A stretch of 64,000 bases of DNA from Prosthecochloris marina. GTDB lineage: Bacteria; Bacteroidota; Chlorobiia; Chlorobiales; Chlorobiaceae. Below are positions 45,933 to 55,940 of the stretch, one piece after another; the first letter of the stretch is position 1; every line of letters starts with the position of its first letter. The stretch lies in contig NZ_PDNZ01000007.1 in NCBI RefSeq assembly GCF_003182595.1, positions 96,001 to 160,000 of the forward strand. Direction: 5' to 3'. Below the pieces are notes generated by a model. The model had not been told where the DNA came from, ran no database searches, and was given only the letters and a program-made list of their open reading frames with translations. A program made the translations under genes and the position numbers.

Positions 45933-46856
45933 ATGGAAAAGCCAAGGATCATAAAAAAAGTTTTTAAAAGCACGCAGGTTACCGAAGGAGCTGGTGTTAA
46001 GCTCAAGCGAGCGTTCGGTTTCAGTCAGACACCTCTTTTCGACCCGTTTCTTTTGCTTGACGATTTTCGATCCGACAATCCAACGGATTATCTGAAAGGT
46101 TTCCCATGGCACCCGCATCGAGGCATCGAAACCATCACCTATCTTCTGGACGGAAGTGTTCAACATCACGACAGTCTGGGGAACAAAGGAGTGATCCACC
46201 CTGGCGAAGTTCAGTGGATGACTGCCGGCAGCGGAATAATCCATGAAGAGATGCCCTTCGGCAACAGTAAAGGCAGCGTTGCCGGTTTTCAACTTTGGGG
46301 GAACCTTCCCGCTTCTCAGAAAATGATACCGCCACATTACAGAAACATTACGAGAGAGATGATTCCGGAAATACATCTGCAAAGCGGTGTATCTATTCGC
46401 GTTATCTGCGGAAAAGCAGAAGGAGTAACCGGACCGGTCGAAGGAATCACTACCGATCCGGAGTACCTCGATGTTACGATCCCTGCCGGAAGAACCTGGA
46501 ATCATCCGATACAAGAAGGTCACACCGCTTTCTCCTATATCATTGCCGGAAAAGGTTATTTCAGTCACAATACGGAACCGTTTTCTTTTGATACCGAAGG
46601 CGTAAGTTACTTTGACATGGAAACCGGACCGCTGATGGATAATGAAACTCTGGTACTGTACCGTAGCGAGGGAGACCACGTCCATGTGTCAACCGAAAAC
46701 AGTCCTGTGAGATTTTTGTTATTTTCAGGCCGTCCATTGCGCGAACCCATCGCCTGGCACGGGCCAATTGTCATGAATACCCGCAAAGAATTGCAAACAG
46801 CATTCGAAGAGTACAATAACGGAACGTTCCTCAAGGAGCACCAGGCAGACACATGA
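45933..46856 (+). CDS. Pirin family protein
   Basis: 307 residues, bicupin. The N-terminal cupin has the metal-binding pattern FPWHPHRGIETITYLLDG...HHDSLGN and the EVQWMTAGSGIIHEE block, typical of pirin; the C-terminal pirin_C domain follows from about residue 185. Pirins are iron-binding proteins; some have quercetinase activity, others act as redox cofactors. It overlaps the L,D-transpeptidase gene by 4 bases, an arrangement with no known functional meaning. Confidence 0.92.
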   Translation: MEKPRIIKKVFKSTQVTEGAGVKLKRAFGFSQTPLFDPFLLLDDFRSDNPTDYLKGFPWHPHRGIETITYLLDGSVQHHDSLGNKGVIHPGEVQWMTAGSGIIHEEMPFGNSKGSVAGFQLWGNLPASQKMIPPHYRNITREMIPEIHLQSGVSIRVICGKAEGVTGPVEGITTDPEYLDVTIPAGRTWNHPIQEGHTAFSYIIAGKGYFSHNTEPFSFDTEGVSYFDMETGPLMDNETLVLYRSEGDHVHVSTENSPVRFLLFSGRPLREPIAWHGPIVMNTRKELQTAFEEYNNGTFLKEHQADT

Positions 46857-47527
46857 CAAGAAAAGCCCTGCTTATTGCGTTCAGTATCACAGCCGTCCTT
46901 CTTTTCACAGGCACCCTTTCCGGCTTCCTGCTCTCTCTTCCCGCTGTTTCGGATGAAGCGATCCAATCGGCATACAGGGCTGTTTCAAAATACAGGAGTA
47001 GTCATCCCCATGATGCTGCTCCGCAGCACTTGGCCATCGTGGATTATACAAAACCCTCTTTTTTCAAACGTATGGTCATCATCGACATGAACATCGGGTC
47101 AAAAAGCTTCTACCGCGTTGCACATGCAGCAAAGAGCGGCACTCTCGAGGCCCGGAGATTTTCAAACATCTCTGGCTCGAACATGAGCAGCCTCGGCCTC
47201 TATAAAACAGGCAACGTTTATAGGGGAGATCACGGACTCGCCATAAGGCTTCACGGGCTCGACTCATTGAAAAACAGCAACGCTTTTCCAAGAGACATTG
47301 TCCTGCACTCGGCAGACTACGTCTCCATCCCCGTCATCATCGAGAACCTTCTGACGTTCAATGGTCCAAGAATTGGCCGAAGTAACGGCTGCTTTGTCGT
47401 TACCCCCTCGAAAATCGAAGAAGTTGTCGACAAACTCGGCAGAGGAGGGTTCATTTATGCACATGGAGAAGCAGAGCATTTCAATACCGAAATAGTAGGC
47501 AGCAAAAAAAACGATCGCCTTGAATAG
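46853..47527 (+). CDS. L,D-transpeptidase catalytic domain-like periplasmic protein
   Basis: 224 residues. An N-terminal signal anchor (about 5-28) is followed by a domain of the murein L,D-transpeptidase-like family: IDMNIGSKSFYRVAHAAKSG, IRLHGLDSLKNSNAFPRDIVLHSADYVS and the active-site pattern GRSNGCFVV with the nucleophilic Cys. Family members act on peptidoglycan crosslinks, but activity of this subgroup is little studied. It overlaps the pirin gene. About 200 bases follow before nadA with no gene. Confidence 0.82.
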   Translation: MTRKALLIAFSITAVLLFTGTLSGFLLSLPAVSDEAIQSAYRAVSKYRSSHPHDAAPQHLAIVDYTKPSFFKRMVIIDMNIGSKSFYRVAHAAKSGTLEARRFSNISGSNMSSLGLYKTGNVYRGDHGLAIRLHGLDSLKNSNAFPRDIVLHSADYVSIPVIIENLLTFNGPRIGRSNGCFVVTPSKIEEVVDKLGRGGFIYAHGEAEHFNTEIVGSKKNDRLE

Positions 47528-47732
47528 CAGTAGCAAAGGGTTCAAGGGCAAGCGAGAAACAAGTGACAGGAAGAGAGTCAATAGTGCACAATGGGCGAGG
47601 ATACCTTAAAAATGAGGTTTTTTTTCAAGATCAAAGAATGTTCAGAAGCCGAAGCAGAGCGTATGTCTGAATACGTGAGGGAAGTCTGAACACGGCGCAG
47701 AGATTGGGCAAAAGGACCATTTTTGAGGCCTC

Positions 47733-48698
47733 CTAAGACATTTCGAGCATGCGCCGGATGGACTTCAGCGCTGCTTGGCGCAGAGATTCTTCAACAACTA
47801 TCTGCGGCTGACGGCTTTCCATGCACCGCAACAGCTTTTCAAGAGTATTCTGTTTCATCTGTGTGCAGGTACTCCAGGGCTGAGAAGCATCTTTAGGGGC
47901 AGGAATAAATGTTTTTTGAGGTGAACGTTTTCGCATTTCATGTAAAATGCCCGGTTCAGTAGCAACAATGAACGTTTCGCTCGAACTCCGCCCTGCATAT
48001 TCGAGCAACCCACTGGTAGATCCTATAAAGTCCGCATGTTGCAGCAAATCCTCCCGGCATTCAGGATGAGCGATCAGTTCGGCTCCGGGATGTGCCTCGA
48101 CCGCGCTCTTAACGACCTCCCAGTTAAACGCTTCGTGAACATAACAGTAACCCTGCCAAAGAATCATTTTTCTGTTGAGCTTCCTCATGACGTAGCCCCC
48201 GAGATTTCTGTCCGGACCGAAGATAATCCTTTTGTCTTCAGAAACCTGCCGAACGATACGCTCTGCATTGGAAGATGTACAGATAATATCCGATTCGGCC
48301 TTGATTTCCGCAGTCGAATTGATATAGCTTATAACCAGCGCATCAGGGTATTGTCTCTTGAATGCCCTGAACTCCTCAGTAGGACAACTGTCGGCAAGTG
48401 GACACCCGGCATGGTCATCGGGCATGAGCACAAGCTTATCAGGATTGAGAATGCTTGCCGTTTCTCCCATGAAATACACACCTGCAAAAACAATCACATC
48501 GGCTTCGGTACTCTCCGCAGCACGGGCAAGAGCAAGACTGTCTCCGACGATATCCGCAACATCCTGCACCTCGGGAACCGTGTAATAGTGGGCAAGAATT
48601 ATTGCCCGCATTTCTTGTTTCAGATTTTCAATGCGCCGAACAAACTCTTTAGTCCGTGCATCGGAAGATATATCGTTGCTTGTACCAAATGCTTCCAT
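47733..48698 (-). CDS. nadA: Quinolinate synthase A
   Basis: 321 residues. NadA condenses iminoaspartate with dihydroxyacetone phosphate to quinolinate, using a 4Fe-4S cluster. The cluster cysteines are in the HAGCPLADSC block, AHPECRED and the WSTCTQMKQNTLEKL block near the end; AHYYTVPEVQDVAD and IICTSSNAERIV are also visible. The partner nadB (59430) and nadE (61069) lie about 11-13 kb away in the same window; nadC is not seen. It follows the GroES-like gene on the minus strand by 95 bases. Confidence 0.95.
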   Translation of the reverse strand: MEAFGTSNDISSDARTKEFVRRIENLKQEMRAIILAHYYTVPEVQDVADIVGDSLALARAAESTEADVIVFAGVYFMGETASILNPDKLVLMPDDHAGCPLADSCPTEEFRAFKRQYPDALVISYINSTAEIKAESDIICTSSNAERIVRQVSEDKRIIFGPDRNLGGYVMRKLNRKMILWQGYCYVHEAFNWEVVKSAVEAHPGAELIAHPECREDLLQHADFIGSTSGLLEYAGRSSSETFIVATEPGILHEMRKRSPQKTFIPAPKDASQPWSTCTQMKQNTLEKLLRCMESRQPQIVVEESLRQAALKSIRRMLEMS

Positions 48699-48793
48699 GA
48701 TAAATCGAAAAAAATTTCTTCAGAACCCGATCCTTCAGGAACGGTGATGTTAGAAACAGCTAAAAAACGTGAAACTCACAACCGGGGGATCAG

Positions 48794-49177
48794 CTACTTC
48801 AGGTAATACTCAAGTTCATCGTCTTCCCTGATGAGCAACAATATCGCCGCATGAGGAACAATGAGATATTTTTCCCCTTCGTACTCGATTTCATGAGCGC
48901 TGCTTTGAATAAATATCGCCAGATCACCAACCTTTGCCTGAAGAGGTATGTACTGAGGGGTTGAAATCTCCTCCATCCATGGCTCATCACTTTCCGGAGG
49001 GGGACCGACAGGATATCCCGGTCCGATTTTCAGCACGTAACCGCTTTGTATCTTCTCTTTCTCCTGAACACCGGGTGGCAGGTAGATACCGGACTTCGTT
49101 CTCTCATCGCCTGATCGAGGTTTGATCAGCACCCGGTCTCCGACAACGACAAATTTGTCAGTTACGTTTAAACTCAT
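48794..49177 (-). CDS. GroES-like co-chaperonin family protein
   Basis: 127 residues, longer than standard GroES (about 97). The chaperonin-10 fold is indicated by FVVVGDRVLIKPRSGDERTKSGIYLPPG and the end KYLIVPHAAILLLI. An inserted segment (about 55-80, PVGPPPESDEPWMEEIS) and an acidic C-terminus (REDDELEYYLK) distinguish it. No groEL is adjacent, so it is not the main GroES. Whether it caps GroEL or has another role is unknown. Confidence 0.83.
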   Translation of the reverse strand: MSLNVTDKFVVVGDRVLIKPRSGDERTKSGIYLPPGVQEKEKIQSGYVLKIGPGYPVGPPPESDEPWMEEISTPQYIPLQAKVGDLAIFIQSSAHEIEYEGEKYLIVPHAAILLLIREDDELEYYLK

Positions 49178-49315
49178 AATTTAAAATCATTCCTGAATAC
49201 TGCTATAAACCGGTAAATTTAATAAAATCAAGGTGCCAGCCAAATCGGCCGATTCACATGAATCGAACATTCATTTTCCCGCAACAATGCTGTCGCAAGC
49301 ATTTTCTGATGAAGA

Positions 49316-50221
49316 ATGGAACATAACGAGAGGGTTCGCTCGGAACAAACCTTCAGAAGTGGTAGAGCCAAAAAAGGATTGAAATATGCAGTTGCAATCA
49401 CTGCCGTAATCTTTTTTGTTGAGCTTGTCGGAGGCTGGCTTTCCGGGAGCCTTGCGCTCATAGCTGATGCCGGACATATGGCTACAGACCTTTTCGCTCT
49501 GCTGATCAGCTTTCTTGCCATTAAACTCAGCGTTAAACCATCGACAAAACAACGTTCATACGGTTATTTCCGGCTGGAGATCATCGCAGCGCTTATTAAC
49601 GGAGTGATTCTTTGTGTAACCGCGTTATTTATCACCATAGAAGCCTGGAAACGTATTGCAATGCCGAAAGAGATCCAAACCATAGAGATGCTTTTTTTCG
49701 GTATGATCGGTCTTGCGGCAAATTGCATCAACGCTCTCTTGCTTAGAAAAGAAAAGAATAACAGTGTCAATGTCAAGGCTGCCTATATTCACATAGTAAG
49801 CGATCTTGCAGGATCGGTCGGTGTAGTCGGAGGAGCACTCCTGATTCAGTTGACAGGCTTGATGGTTCTGGATAGCTTAATCAGTTTCTTTATTGCAGTG
49901 CTCATTGTGAGAAGCTCACTCGGTATCATAAAAGAAGCAGTCAATGTTCTCATGGAATCTGTTCCGAAAGAACTGGACATTGGAGATATAGAAAATACGT
50001 TGCTGCACTTCGATCATGTTCAAAACCTTCACGACCTGCACGTCTGGGCGCTCACGAACGGGATCAATGCGCTAAGCTGCCATCTTCAGGTAGACGACCT
50101 TCAGGAAGGGCAGAAACTTCTGCCTCCCATCCATAGAGAGTTGAAGGAAAAGTATAATATTGATCATGTGACGATTCAGCTTGAGGACGAACGACTCGTT
50201 AAAGAAAAGATGAAAGAATAA
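49316..50221 (+). CDS. Cation diffusion facilitator transporter (CzcD/ZitB-like)
   Basis: 301 residues, six membrane segments and a C-terminal cytoplasmic domain. The metal-site HxxxD/DxxxD motifs are seen as ALIADAGHMATDLFA (helix 2) and AAYIHIVSDLAGSVGV (helix 5), matching the zinc-type CzcD/ZitB pattern. It exports zinc or a similar divalent metal in exchange for protons. It lies 21 bases before mreC. Confidence 0.93.
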   Translation: MEHNERVRSEQTFRSGRAKKGLKYAVAITAVIFFVELVGGWLSGSLALIADAGHMATDLFALLISFLAIKLSVKPSTKQRSYGYFRLEIIAALINGVILCVTALFITIEAWKRIAMPKEIQTIEMLFFGMIGLAANCINALLLRKEKNNSVNVKAAYIHIVSDLAGSVGVVGGALLIQLTGLMVLDSLISFFIAVLIVRSSLGIIKEAVNVLMESVPKELDIGDIENTLLHFDHVQNLHDLHVWALTNGINALSCHLQVDDLQEGQKLLPPIHRELKEKYNIDHVTIQLEDERLVKEKMKE

Positions 50222-50242
50222 CAAGAGCAACCTTCTGATAAC

Positions 50243-51109
50243 GTGCCGAAGCTTTTTAAATTTTTCAGCAACAACAACGCCTACCTGCTTCTCCTGTTAT
50301 ACTGCAGTATAGCGGGCCTCCTCATCAGGTTTGAGGACGATTACTCACTTAAAAGCCTCTTGTCAAGAGGAACTGAACTGAGAGCGACACTGTCAAAGGG
50401 CTTGAATGATGTAAGTCTTTATGTCAATCTCAAAAAAGAAAATGAAAAACTGACACTGCAGAACTCGGCACTGCTTGCCGATGTTATTGTAAAAGGCAAC
50501 GCCTTGCGAGATACGGCCAGTATCAACCGTGCAGCTTACTTTATGGACGACACTCCTGTTCACCTTGTTCCTGCAAGGGTCGTCGAGCGGAGGTTCGACA
50601 CGAGTGAAAACGTGTTGATCATCAATGTAGGCAACAAACAGGGTATAGAAAAAGATATGGCCGTACTCACTCCGGATGGCTTGGTAGGAAGGGTCGTTCA
50701 GGTTTCAAGAAATTATGCAAAGGTGATGCCGGTAATACATTCGGAATTCAGTGTCAGCGTGGTATCCGACAGCAGCAAAACACATGGTATCCTTAGGTGG
50801 AATGGAGAACAGGAACAGATTGCACAAATACATTATGTTCCGCTCAGCAGTTCGATGTATAACGGAGAAAAGATTTATACCGCCGATTTCAGTACCTTTG
50901 CCCTTCAAGGTATACCTGTGGGAAAAGTTATTGAGGTCGTACCGGAAAAACAGTTTTACAGAATCGATATCGAATTGGGCGTGAATTTCTCAACGTTGAC
51001 TCATGTCATGGTAGCCGAAAAAACTGTGGATTCGGAAAAAGTTGAATTGATGAGAGATGCCACGGATACCGGGAAAAACAGTTCACAGGCAGACAGAACA
51101 AATCCTTGA
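50243..51109 (+). CDS. mreC: Rod shape-determining protein MreC
   Basis: 288 residues starting at GTG. An N-terminal membrane segment (about 14-30) and a coiled coil (LSKGLNDVSLYVNLKKENEKL, split at about 52-72 and 73-85) are followed by a beta-barrel periplasmic domain with VVERRFDTSENVLIINVG, KDMAVLTPDGLVGRVVQV. MreC scaffolds the elongasome. mreD follows after 49 bases. mreB is not in the window. Confidence 0.92.
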   Translation: MPKLFKFFSNNNAYLLLLLYCSIAGLLIRFEDDYSLKSLLSRGTELRATLSKGLNDVSLYVNLKKENEKLTLQNSALLADVIVKGNALRDTASINRAAYFMDDTPVHLVPARVVERRFDTSENVLIINVGNKQGIEKDMAVLTPDGLVGRVVQVSRNYAKVMPVIHSEFSVSVVSDSSKTHGILRWNGEQEQIAQIHYVPLSSSMYNGEKIYTADFSTFALQGIPVGKVIEVVPEKQFYRIDIELGVNFSTLTHVMVAEKTVDSEKVELMRDATDTGKNSSQADRTNP

Positions 51110-51158
51110 ACCAAGCTGGGGAAACGATCGTTCAAACGTATGAAACAATAAGAAAAAA

Positions 51159-51653
51159 GTGTTTAAACATACCATACTCGACACCTTTCTGCTCATTGTA
51201 CTCTGCATCGTACAACAGTATGCGGTATCACGCCTGGTTATTTTCGGGGTTTTTCCGGACATAGTTACCATCTACATTGCTTTTACGGCCATAAAATACG
51301 GCCAGAAACAAGGCACAACGTATGGGTTCATTGCAGGCATTGCAACCGGAATTCTGAGCGGCAGCATCGGAACCGAAGCACTTACAAAAACCATAGAAGG
51401 TTTTATTGCCGGTTATTTTTATATCCCGGAGGACAGCCATGCATCTTCACGACAGAAAAAACAAATGTACTACAAAGGTGTTTTGCTTGCCGCTGTAACC
51501 GGGAGAGTACTGTATACTGTCATGATCAATGTACTCTCGTTACCTGCGACATTGCACATGGCCTATTCCATAGGAATTGCAACCTTGTTGACGATGATTG
51601 CTGCTGTATTTGCCTATCAAATGTTTTTTAAGAAAATCCTTGTAAACAATTAG
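51159..51653 (+). CDS. mreD: Rod shape-determining protein MreD
   Basis: 164 residues, five or six membrane segments, starting at GTG. It has the MreD-type order: a first helix, a VFPDIVTIYIAF block, and GFIAGIATGILSG. It is part of the MreBCD elongation complex in the inner membrane. Identity rests on hydrophobic pattern and its position between mreC and mrdA. Confidence 0.88.
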   Translation: MFKHTILDTFLLIVLCIVQQYAVSRLVIFGVFPDIVTIYIAFTAIKYGQKQGTTYGFIAGIATGILSGSIGTEALTKTIEGFIAGYFYIPEDSHASSRQKKQMYYKGVLLAAVTGRVLYTVMINVLSLPATLHMAYSIGIATLLTMIAAVFAYQMFFKKILVNN

Positions 51654-51774
51654 TTCATATCCAAGAAACGAGTAAGTAGTGACAAGCTCTGATCAACTAC
51701 CGTTACCGGTTATTTTTTTCTATCCTTCGCTTGTTGCTCTGTTTCCATAAAATTTGAAAAGCACGGTTTAGCTC

Positions 51775-53613
51775 ATGGATAAAATTCGGCAAAGGGCATT
51801 CAACGTCTCGCTGGTTGTCATAGCGGTCTTTGCAGTCCTTTTTTCGCGCCTCATTTATCTTCAAATCTTCGAATACAAGGAACTAGGTTCCATTTCGGAT
51901 GCCAACAGCCTGAGAAGAGTATGGGTACAACCCCCGAGAGGACGGATGATCGACCGAAACGATACCGTGATCGTTGACAATCAACCGCTGTATTCGGTTA
52001 AGGTCGTCCCCGCAGAATTTACCGACTCGTTGAAAAAAAACATGCTTGCCGGCTTATTGGATATTACCTTCGAAGAACTCTCGGAAAGGATACAGAAAGG
52101 ATTCAAGTATAACCGCTTTGCTCCTGTTGCTGTAGGAAGAGACATAGAGCCGCAGGAAATGATGCGTCTCAGCGAAAATCTCTGGCAACTGCCGGGAGTT
52201 ATGATAGAGGTCGAAAATAAAAGAAAATACCCACTGGAACTTGGAGCATCGCATATCCTCGGTTATCTGAACTTCATCTCCAAAAACCAGCTTGAAGAGA
52301 TGTCTCAAAAGGGATATACACCGGATGACAAAACAGGTAGCAAAGGGCTTGAAAAAAAATACGAGGACTATCTGAGAGGTGAGAAAGGTACGCGGTTCGA
52401 ACTGGTCAACTCAATCGGCAAGTCCGCTGGAAAATTTGAAAACGGAGCCAGGGATCGTCCGTTCATCAAAGGTAACGACTTGTATCTAACGCTCGATGCC
52501 GGCCTCCAAAAACTTGCCGAAGATCTTTTGAAAGAAACCGGAAAATCCGGAGCTGTCGTAGCTATAGATCCCCGCAACGGTGGAATACTGGCCATGGCGA
52601 GCCAGCCTGACTATGACCTTGAAATCCTGAACGGCACAACCGACAGCAAAAAGTGGCTCGAGATCGTTCGCAACCCGGACAAACCTTTGTTCAACCGTGC
52701 GACGCAGGCATCGTATCCACCGGGTTCCGTTTACAAGCTTTTGCTTGCAATTGCAGCTCTTGAAGAAAGAGCCATAACACCGGAAAAAACGATCTACTGC
52801 TCCGGGGTTTTCAGGTTGGGTAGAGGCCGGTTCCTATGCCATGGAGGACAGGGACACGGTCCGGTCAATCTGGAACGGTCGATCATCGAGTCGTGTAACA
52901 CGTATTACTACAATCTGATCTTCGATCTCGGATTTGAAAAATGGACCGAGTATGGAAGAATGTTCGGATTCGGAAAAACCAGTGGCATCGACCTGCCCGG
53001 AGAGCGTTCATCCCCGCTACCGTCGGTTGACTACTATGACAAACGATACGGAAAGGGAAAGTGGACCAGAGGCTACCTTGTCAGTTTGGCTATAGGCCAG
53101 GGTGAATTGAACACTACACCACTCCAGCTTGCGGCATTTACCGCTACAATAGCCAACAAAGGAACCTGGTATCAGCCCCATTTTGTCAAAGGTTACCTTC
53201 CTGACGAGAGTGACACTATCGAAACGCTTGATTTCAGAAAAAACAAACTGCCGATCTCTGAAAAAACGTTTGAAACGGTCCGCAAGGCAATGCTTGGCGT
53301 TGTCGAAAGAGGCACGGGAAGACTTGCTGCGGTGAAAAATGTCAAGGTAGCGGGTAAAACCGGTACAGCACAGAACCCGCACGGTGAAGATCATGCATGG
53401 TTCGTTGCATTCGCCCCTTTTGAAGAACCATCTATTGCCATCACCGTACTGGTTGAAAATGCCGGCTATGGTGGAAGTGTCTCTGCACCTATAGCCGGAA
53501 AACTGATTAATTATTATGTTAACGGTCCTGACACCACTGCCGTTGACAGTTTATCGTTGACCGCAGGACACATGGACAGCAGTGTAAATGAACCGCAAAG
53601 AAATGATTTATAA
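51775..53613 (+). CDS. mrdA: Penicillin-binding protein 2 (elongation transpeptidase)
   Basis: 612 residues. One membrane segment near residues 10-30, a dimerisation (pedestal) domain to about 230 with [11 protein letters not shown], then the transpeptidase domain with SxxK serine in [10 protein letters not shown], SxN in ESCNTYYYN and KTG in VAGKTGTAQ. It crosslinks peptidoglycan during lateral growth and pairs with RodA, which is not encoded here. The 3' end overlaps the FAD-oxidase gene by 26 bases. The upstream 121-base gap could hold a promoter. Confidence 0.95.
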   Translation: MDKIRQRAFNVSLVVIAVFAVLFSRLIYLQIFEYKELGSISDANSLRRVWVQPPRGRMIDRNDTVIVDNQPLYSVKVVPAEFTDSLKKNMLAGLLDITFEELSERIQKGFKYNRFAPVAVGRDIEPQEMMRLSENLWQLPGVMIEVENKRKYPLELGASHILGYLNFISKNQLEEMSQKGYTPDDKTGSKGLEKKYEDYLRGEKGTRFELVNSIGKSAGKFENGARDRPFIKGNDLYLTLDAGLQKLAEDLLKETGKSGAVVAIDPRNGGILAMASQPDYDLEILNGTTDSKKWLEIVRNPDKPLFNRATQASYPPGSVYKLLLAIAALEERAITPEKTIYCSGVFRLGRGRFLCHGGQGHGPVNLERSIIESCNTYYYNLIFDLGFEKWTEYGRMFGFGKTSGIDLPGERSSPLPSVDYYDKRYGKGKWTRGYLVSLAIGQGELNTTPLQLAAFTATIANKGTWYQPHFVKGYLPDESDTIETLDFRKNKLPISEKTFETVRKAMLGVVERGTGRLAAVKNVKVAGKTGTAQNPHGEDHAWFVAFAPFEEPSIAITVLVENAGYGGSVSAPIAGKLINYYVNGPDTTAVDSLSLTAGHMDSSVNEPQRNDL

Positions 53614-55081
53614 AGACGATCCTGATCTTATTCAAGGGTTTCTGGAAGATACCAGCAATATCAAAACCGGCCACACGCCCGGCGTGTATTTTCCTGAAAC
53701 CATCGAGGATGTTTCAAAGCTGCTGAGAGAAAGCGTTTCTTCCGGAAAAAAGTTCGTGGTAGCAGGGAACGGTACAGGCACCACCGGAGGCAGGATACCT
53801 TTCGGTGACTATGTCATTGCCATGGAGAAACTCAACCGGATAGAAGATCCCGTTTCATGTGACGGGAACGAGGCTGTCATGACGGTTGGTGCGGGAGCTT
53901 TGCTTGAAGATATTCAGAAAAAAGCTGAAAGCTTCGGCTGGCTTTATCCTCCGGACCCTACAGAAAAACTATGCTTTATCGGCAGCACCATTGCCAACAA
54001 TTCATCGGGTGCACGCACCTACAAGTACGGACCCACGAGAAATCACATAGCACGTATTACCGTTGTTCTGGCGTCCGGAGACATTCTTGATATTCCGAGA
54101 GGAAAATATAGTACCGGAAAAGATGACACCTTTCGTCTCGACCTGCCATCTGCAGGCACTATGGAGTTCAAAGTTCCCGGCTATCACCTTCCTCTTACCT
54201 CAAAACATAATGCAGGCTATTATTCTGCCCGCAGCATGGACCTTATCGATCTGTTCATAGGCTCCGAAGGAACCCTTGGTGTTATTGTAGAGGCAGACCT
54301 TCTGCTTATTCCGATCCCTGAAAAAATCATTTCGTGCCTTGTTTATTTCAACACTCTTGATGACCTGTTTCTTTTTGTGGACAATGCAAAAAGGAAAAAC
54401 AAGGAGGTTGACCCGAGAGCACTGGAGTTCTTCGACCGCAACTCTCTTGATTTTCTTCGCAAGGTGTACCCCGAAATTCCTGTGAACACAGCCGGGGCTG
54501 TTTTCTTCGAACAGGAAACCGGGCAGGAAAAAGAGGAAGAAACGCTCGAGGCATGGTTCGAACTCATGGAAAGTTTCAATGCCATGACAGATGAGTCCTG
54601 GATTGCTCTCGATGTCGATGAACAAAGAGCGATGAAAACGTTTCGGCATGAACTTCCTGTCCAGGTCAACGAGTGGCTGAGCAAGCAAACGGAAAGCAAG
54701 ATAAGTACCGACATGGCCGTTCCCGATGCCTCCTTCATCGAACTTTTCAATTTTTACCGGCATACTTGTGAAAAACACGGATTTCGTTATATAATTTTTG
54801 GACATATAGGTAACGCACACGTCCACCTGAACATCCTGCCGGCCAACCATGACGAGTTCATCACCGCAAAAGCATTGTATCAGGGTTTTGTCGAAAAAGC
54901 CCTTGAATTGGGGGGAACGCTTTCAGCCGAACACGGTATCGGAAAGCTAAAGGCGGGGTATCTTGTCAAGATGTTTGGCGACAAAGGTATACAGGAAATG
55001 GTAAGAATAAAAAAGACCTTCGACCCGCACCTTGTCCTCAACATGGGGAACCTGATCCCGGAACACTACTACCAAACCTGA
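53588..55081 (+). CDS. FAD-binding oxidase (GlcD/D-lactate dehydrogenase-like)
   Basis: 497 residues. FAD_binding_4 (PCMH) domain with [18 protein letters not shown] and [23 protein letters not shown], then a FAD-oxidase C-terminal domain ending with [27 protein letters not shown]. Such enzymes oxidise 2-hydroxy acids (glycolate, D-lactate) and pass electrons to quinone or an FeS subunit. No glcE or glcF-type gene is adjacent. The start lies inside mrdA. The substrate cannot be deduced. Confidence 0.87.
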   Translation: MNRKEMIYKDDPDLIQGFLEDTSNIKTGHTPGVYFPETIEDVSKLLRESVSSGKKFVVAGNGTGTTGGRIPFGDYVIAMEKLNRIEDPVSCDGNEAVMTVGAGALLEDIQKKAESFGWLYPPDPTEKLCFIGSTIANNSSGARTYKYGPTRNHIARITVVLASGDILDIPRGKYSTGKDDTFRLDLPSAGTMEFKVPGYHLPLTSKHNAGYYSARSMDLIDLFIGSEGTLGVIVEADLLLIPIPEKIISCLVYFNTLDDLFLFVDNAKRKNKEVDPRALEFFDRNSLDFLRKVYPEIPVNTAGAVFFEQETGQEKEEETLEAWFELMESFNAMTDESWIALDVDEQRAMKTFRHELPVQVNEWLSKQTESKISTDMAVPDASFIELFNFYRHTCEKHGFRYIIFGHIGNAHVHLNILPANHDEFITAKALYQGFVEKALELGGTLSAEHGIGKLKAGYLVKMFGDKGIQEMVRIKKTFDPHLVLNMGNLIPEHYYQT

Positions 55082-55139
55082 ACCGGGAATTCTACATTAT
55101 CAGTACAGTATTTTTCCAAGAAAGGCTGACAACCGAACC

Positions 55140-55613
55140 GTGGCAAAAGAGCAAAAAAAAGCACAATACGTAACAACGATTCTCAACCGTAAAGCCAGAC
55201 ACGAGTACCAGATACTCGATACAATGGTTGCTGGTATTGCATTGAAAGGCAGTGAAGTTAAATCCGTTCGTCTGGGAAAAGCCAGCCTTAATGAAAGCTA
55301 TGCGATAATTCACAGAGGAGAGGTATGGCTGGAAAACATGCAGATATCGGCATACGAACACAACCATATCGAACCACTTGACCCTAAAAGAAGCCGCAAA
55401 CTGCTTCTTAAACGTGATGAAATAGAAAAACTCAAATTAAAGCTGCAGCAACAAGGCCTCACCCTGGTACCGTTGAAAGCGTTCTTCAACAAAAGAGGTG
55501 TTCTGAAACTGGAGCTTGGACTCGCGAAAGGAAAAAAGCTCTACGATAAACGTGAAAGCATCAAATCACGGGACACCGAACGCCAATTACAGAGATTGAA
55601 ACAGCAGTACTGA
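55140..55613 (+). CDS. smpB: SsrA-binding protein SmpB
   Basis: 157 residues, standard length, GTG start. SmpB binds tmRNA for trans-translation. Motifs: [93 protein letters not shown] split over about 100-145. The basic C-terminal tail needed on the ribosome is present. The tmRNA gene is not in the window. Confidence 0.95.
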   Translation: MAKEQKKAQYVTTILNRKARHEYQILDTMVAGIALKGSEVKSVRLGKASLNESYAIIHRGEVWLENMQISAYEHNHIEPLDPKRSRKLLLKRDEIEKLKLKLQQQGLTLVPLKAFFNKRGVLKLELGLAKGKKLYDKRESIKSRDTERQLQRLKQQY

Positions 55614-55657
55614 TGCACGTGGAACTATCCGTGAACAGAACAAGAAACCTGTAACGA

Positions 55658-55855
55658 ATGATCGAAAAAGTCAAAATTGTTCAGCCGCACAGCATGTGGC
55701 ACGTTAGCCGTAATCCTTCCGGAACCATGATTCCCCGGCTCGAACACGAAGAGAGCACGGAAAGGAACAACTTTGCCCTCTCTCTTTCATCGTCATACCT
55801 CCCGAAAAATAAAACACTTTTTCGACAGGGTGATCCGACGTTTCTCTTACTATAA
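55658..55855 (+). CDS. Hypothetical 65-residue ORF, possibly a cNMP-binding-domain remnant
   Basis: 65 codons from ATG between smpB and tyrS, without a strong ribosome site. The last part (SSSYLPKNKTLFRQGDP) resembles the beginning of a cyclic-nucleotide-binding domain (LF-x-x-GDP), and the frame stops directly after it. This may be a truncated regulator or coincidence. The rest has no recognisable motif. Confidence 0.3.
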   Translation: MIEKVKIVQPHSMWHVSRNPSGTMIPRLEHEESTERNNFALSLSSSYLPKNKTLFRQGDPTFLLL

Positions 55856-55940
55856 TTCAACAAGCATTACTACATCTCCTGTGATTATTTTTCAGGGTAA
55901 TGTAAACCTGTCACAATCCAGATAAAGAACGATTTCAACC

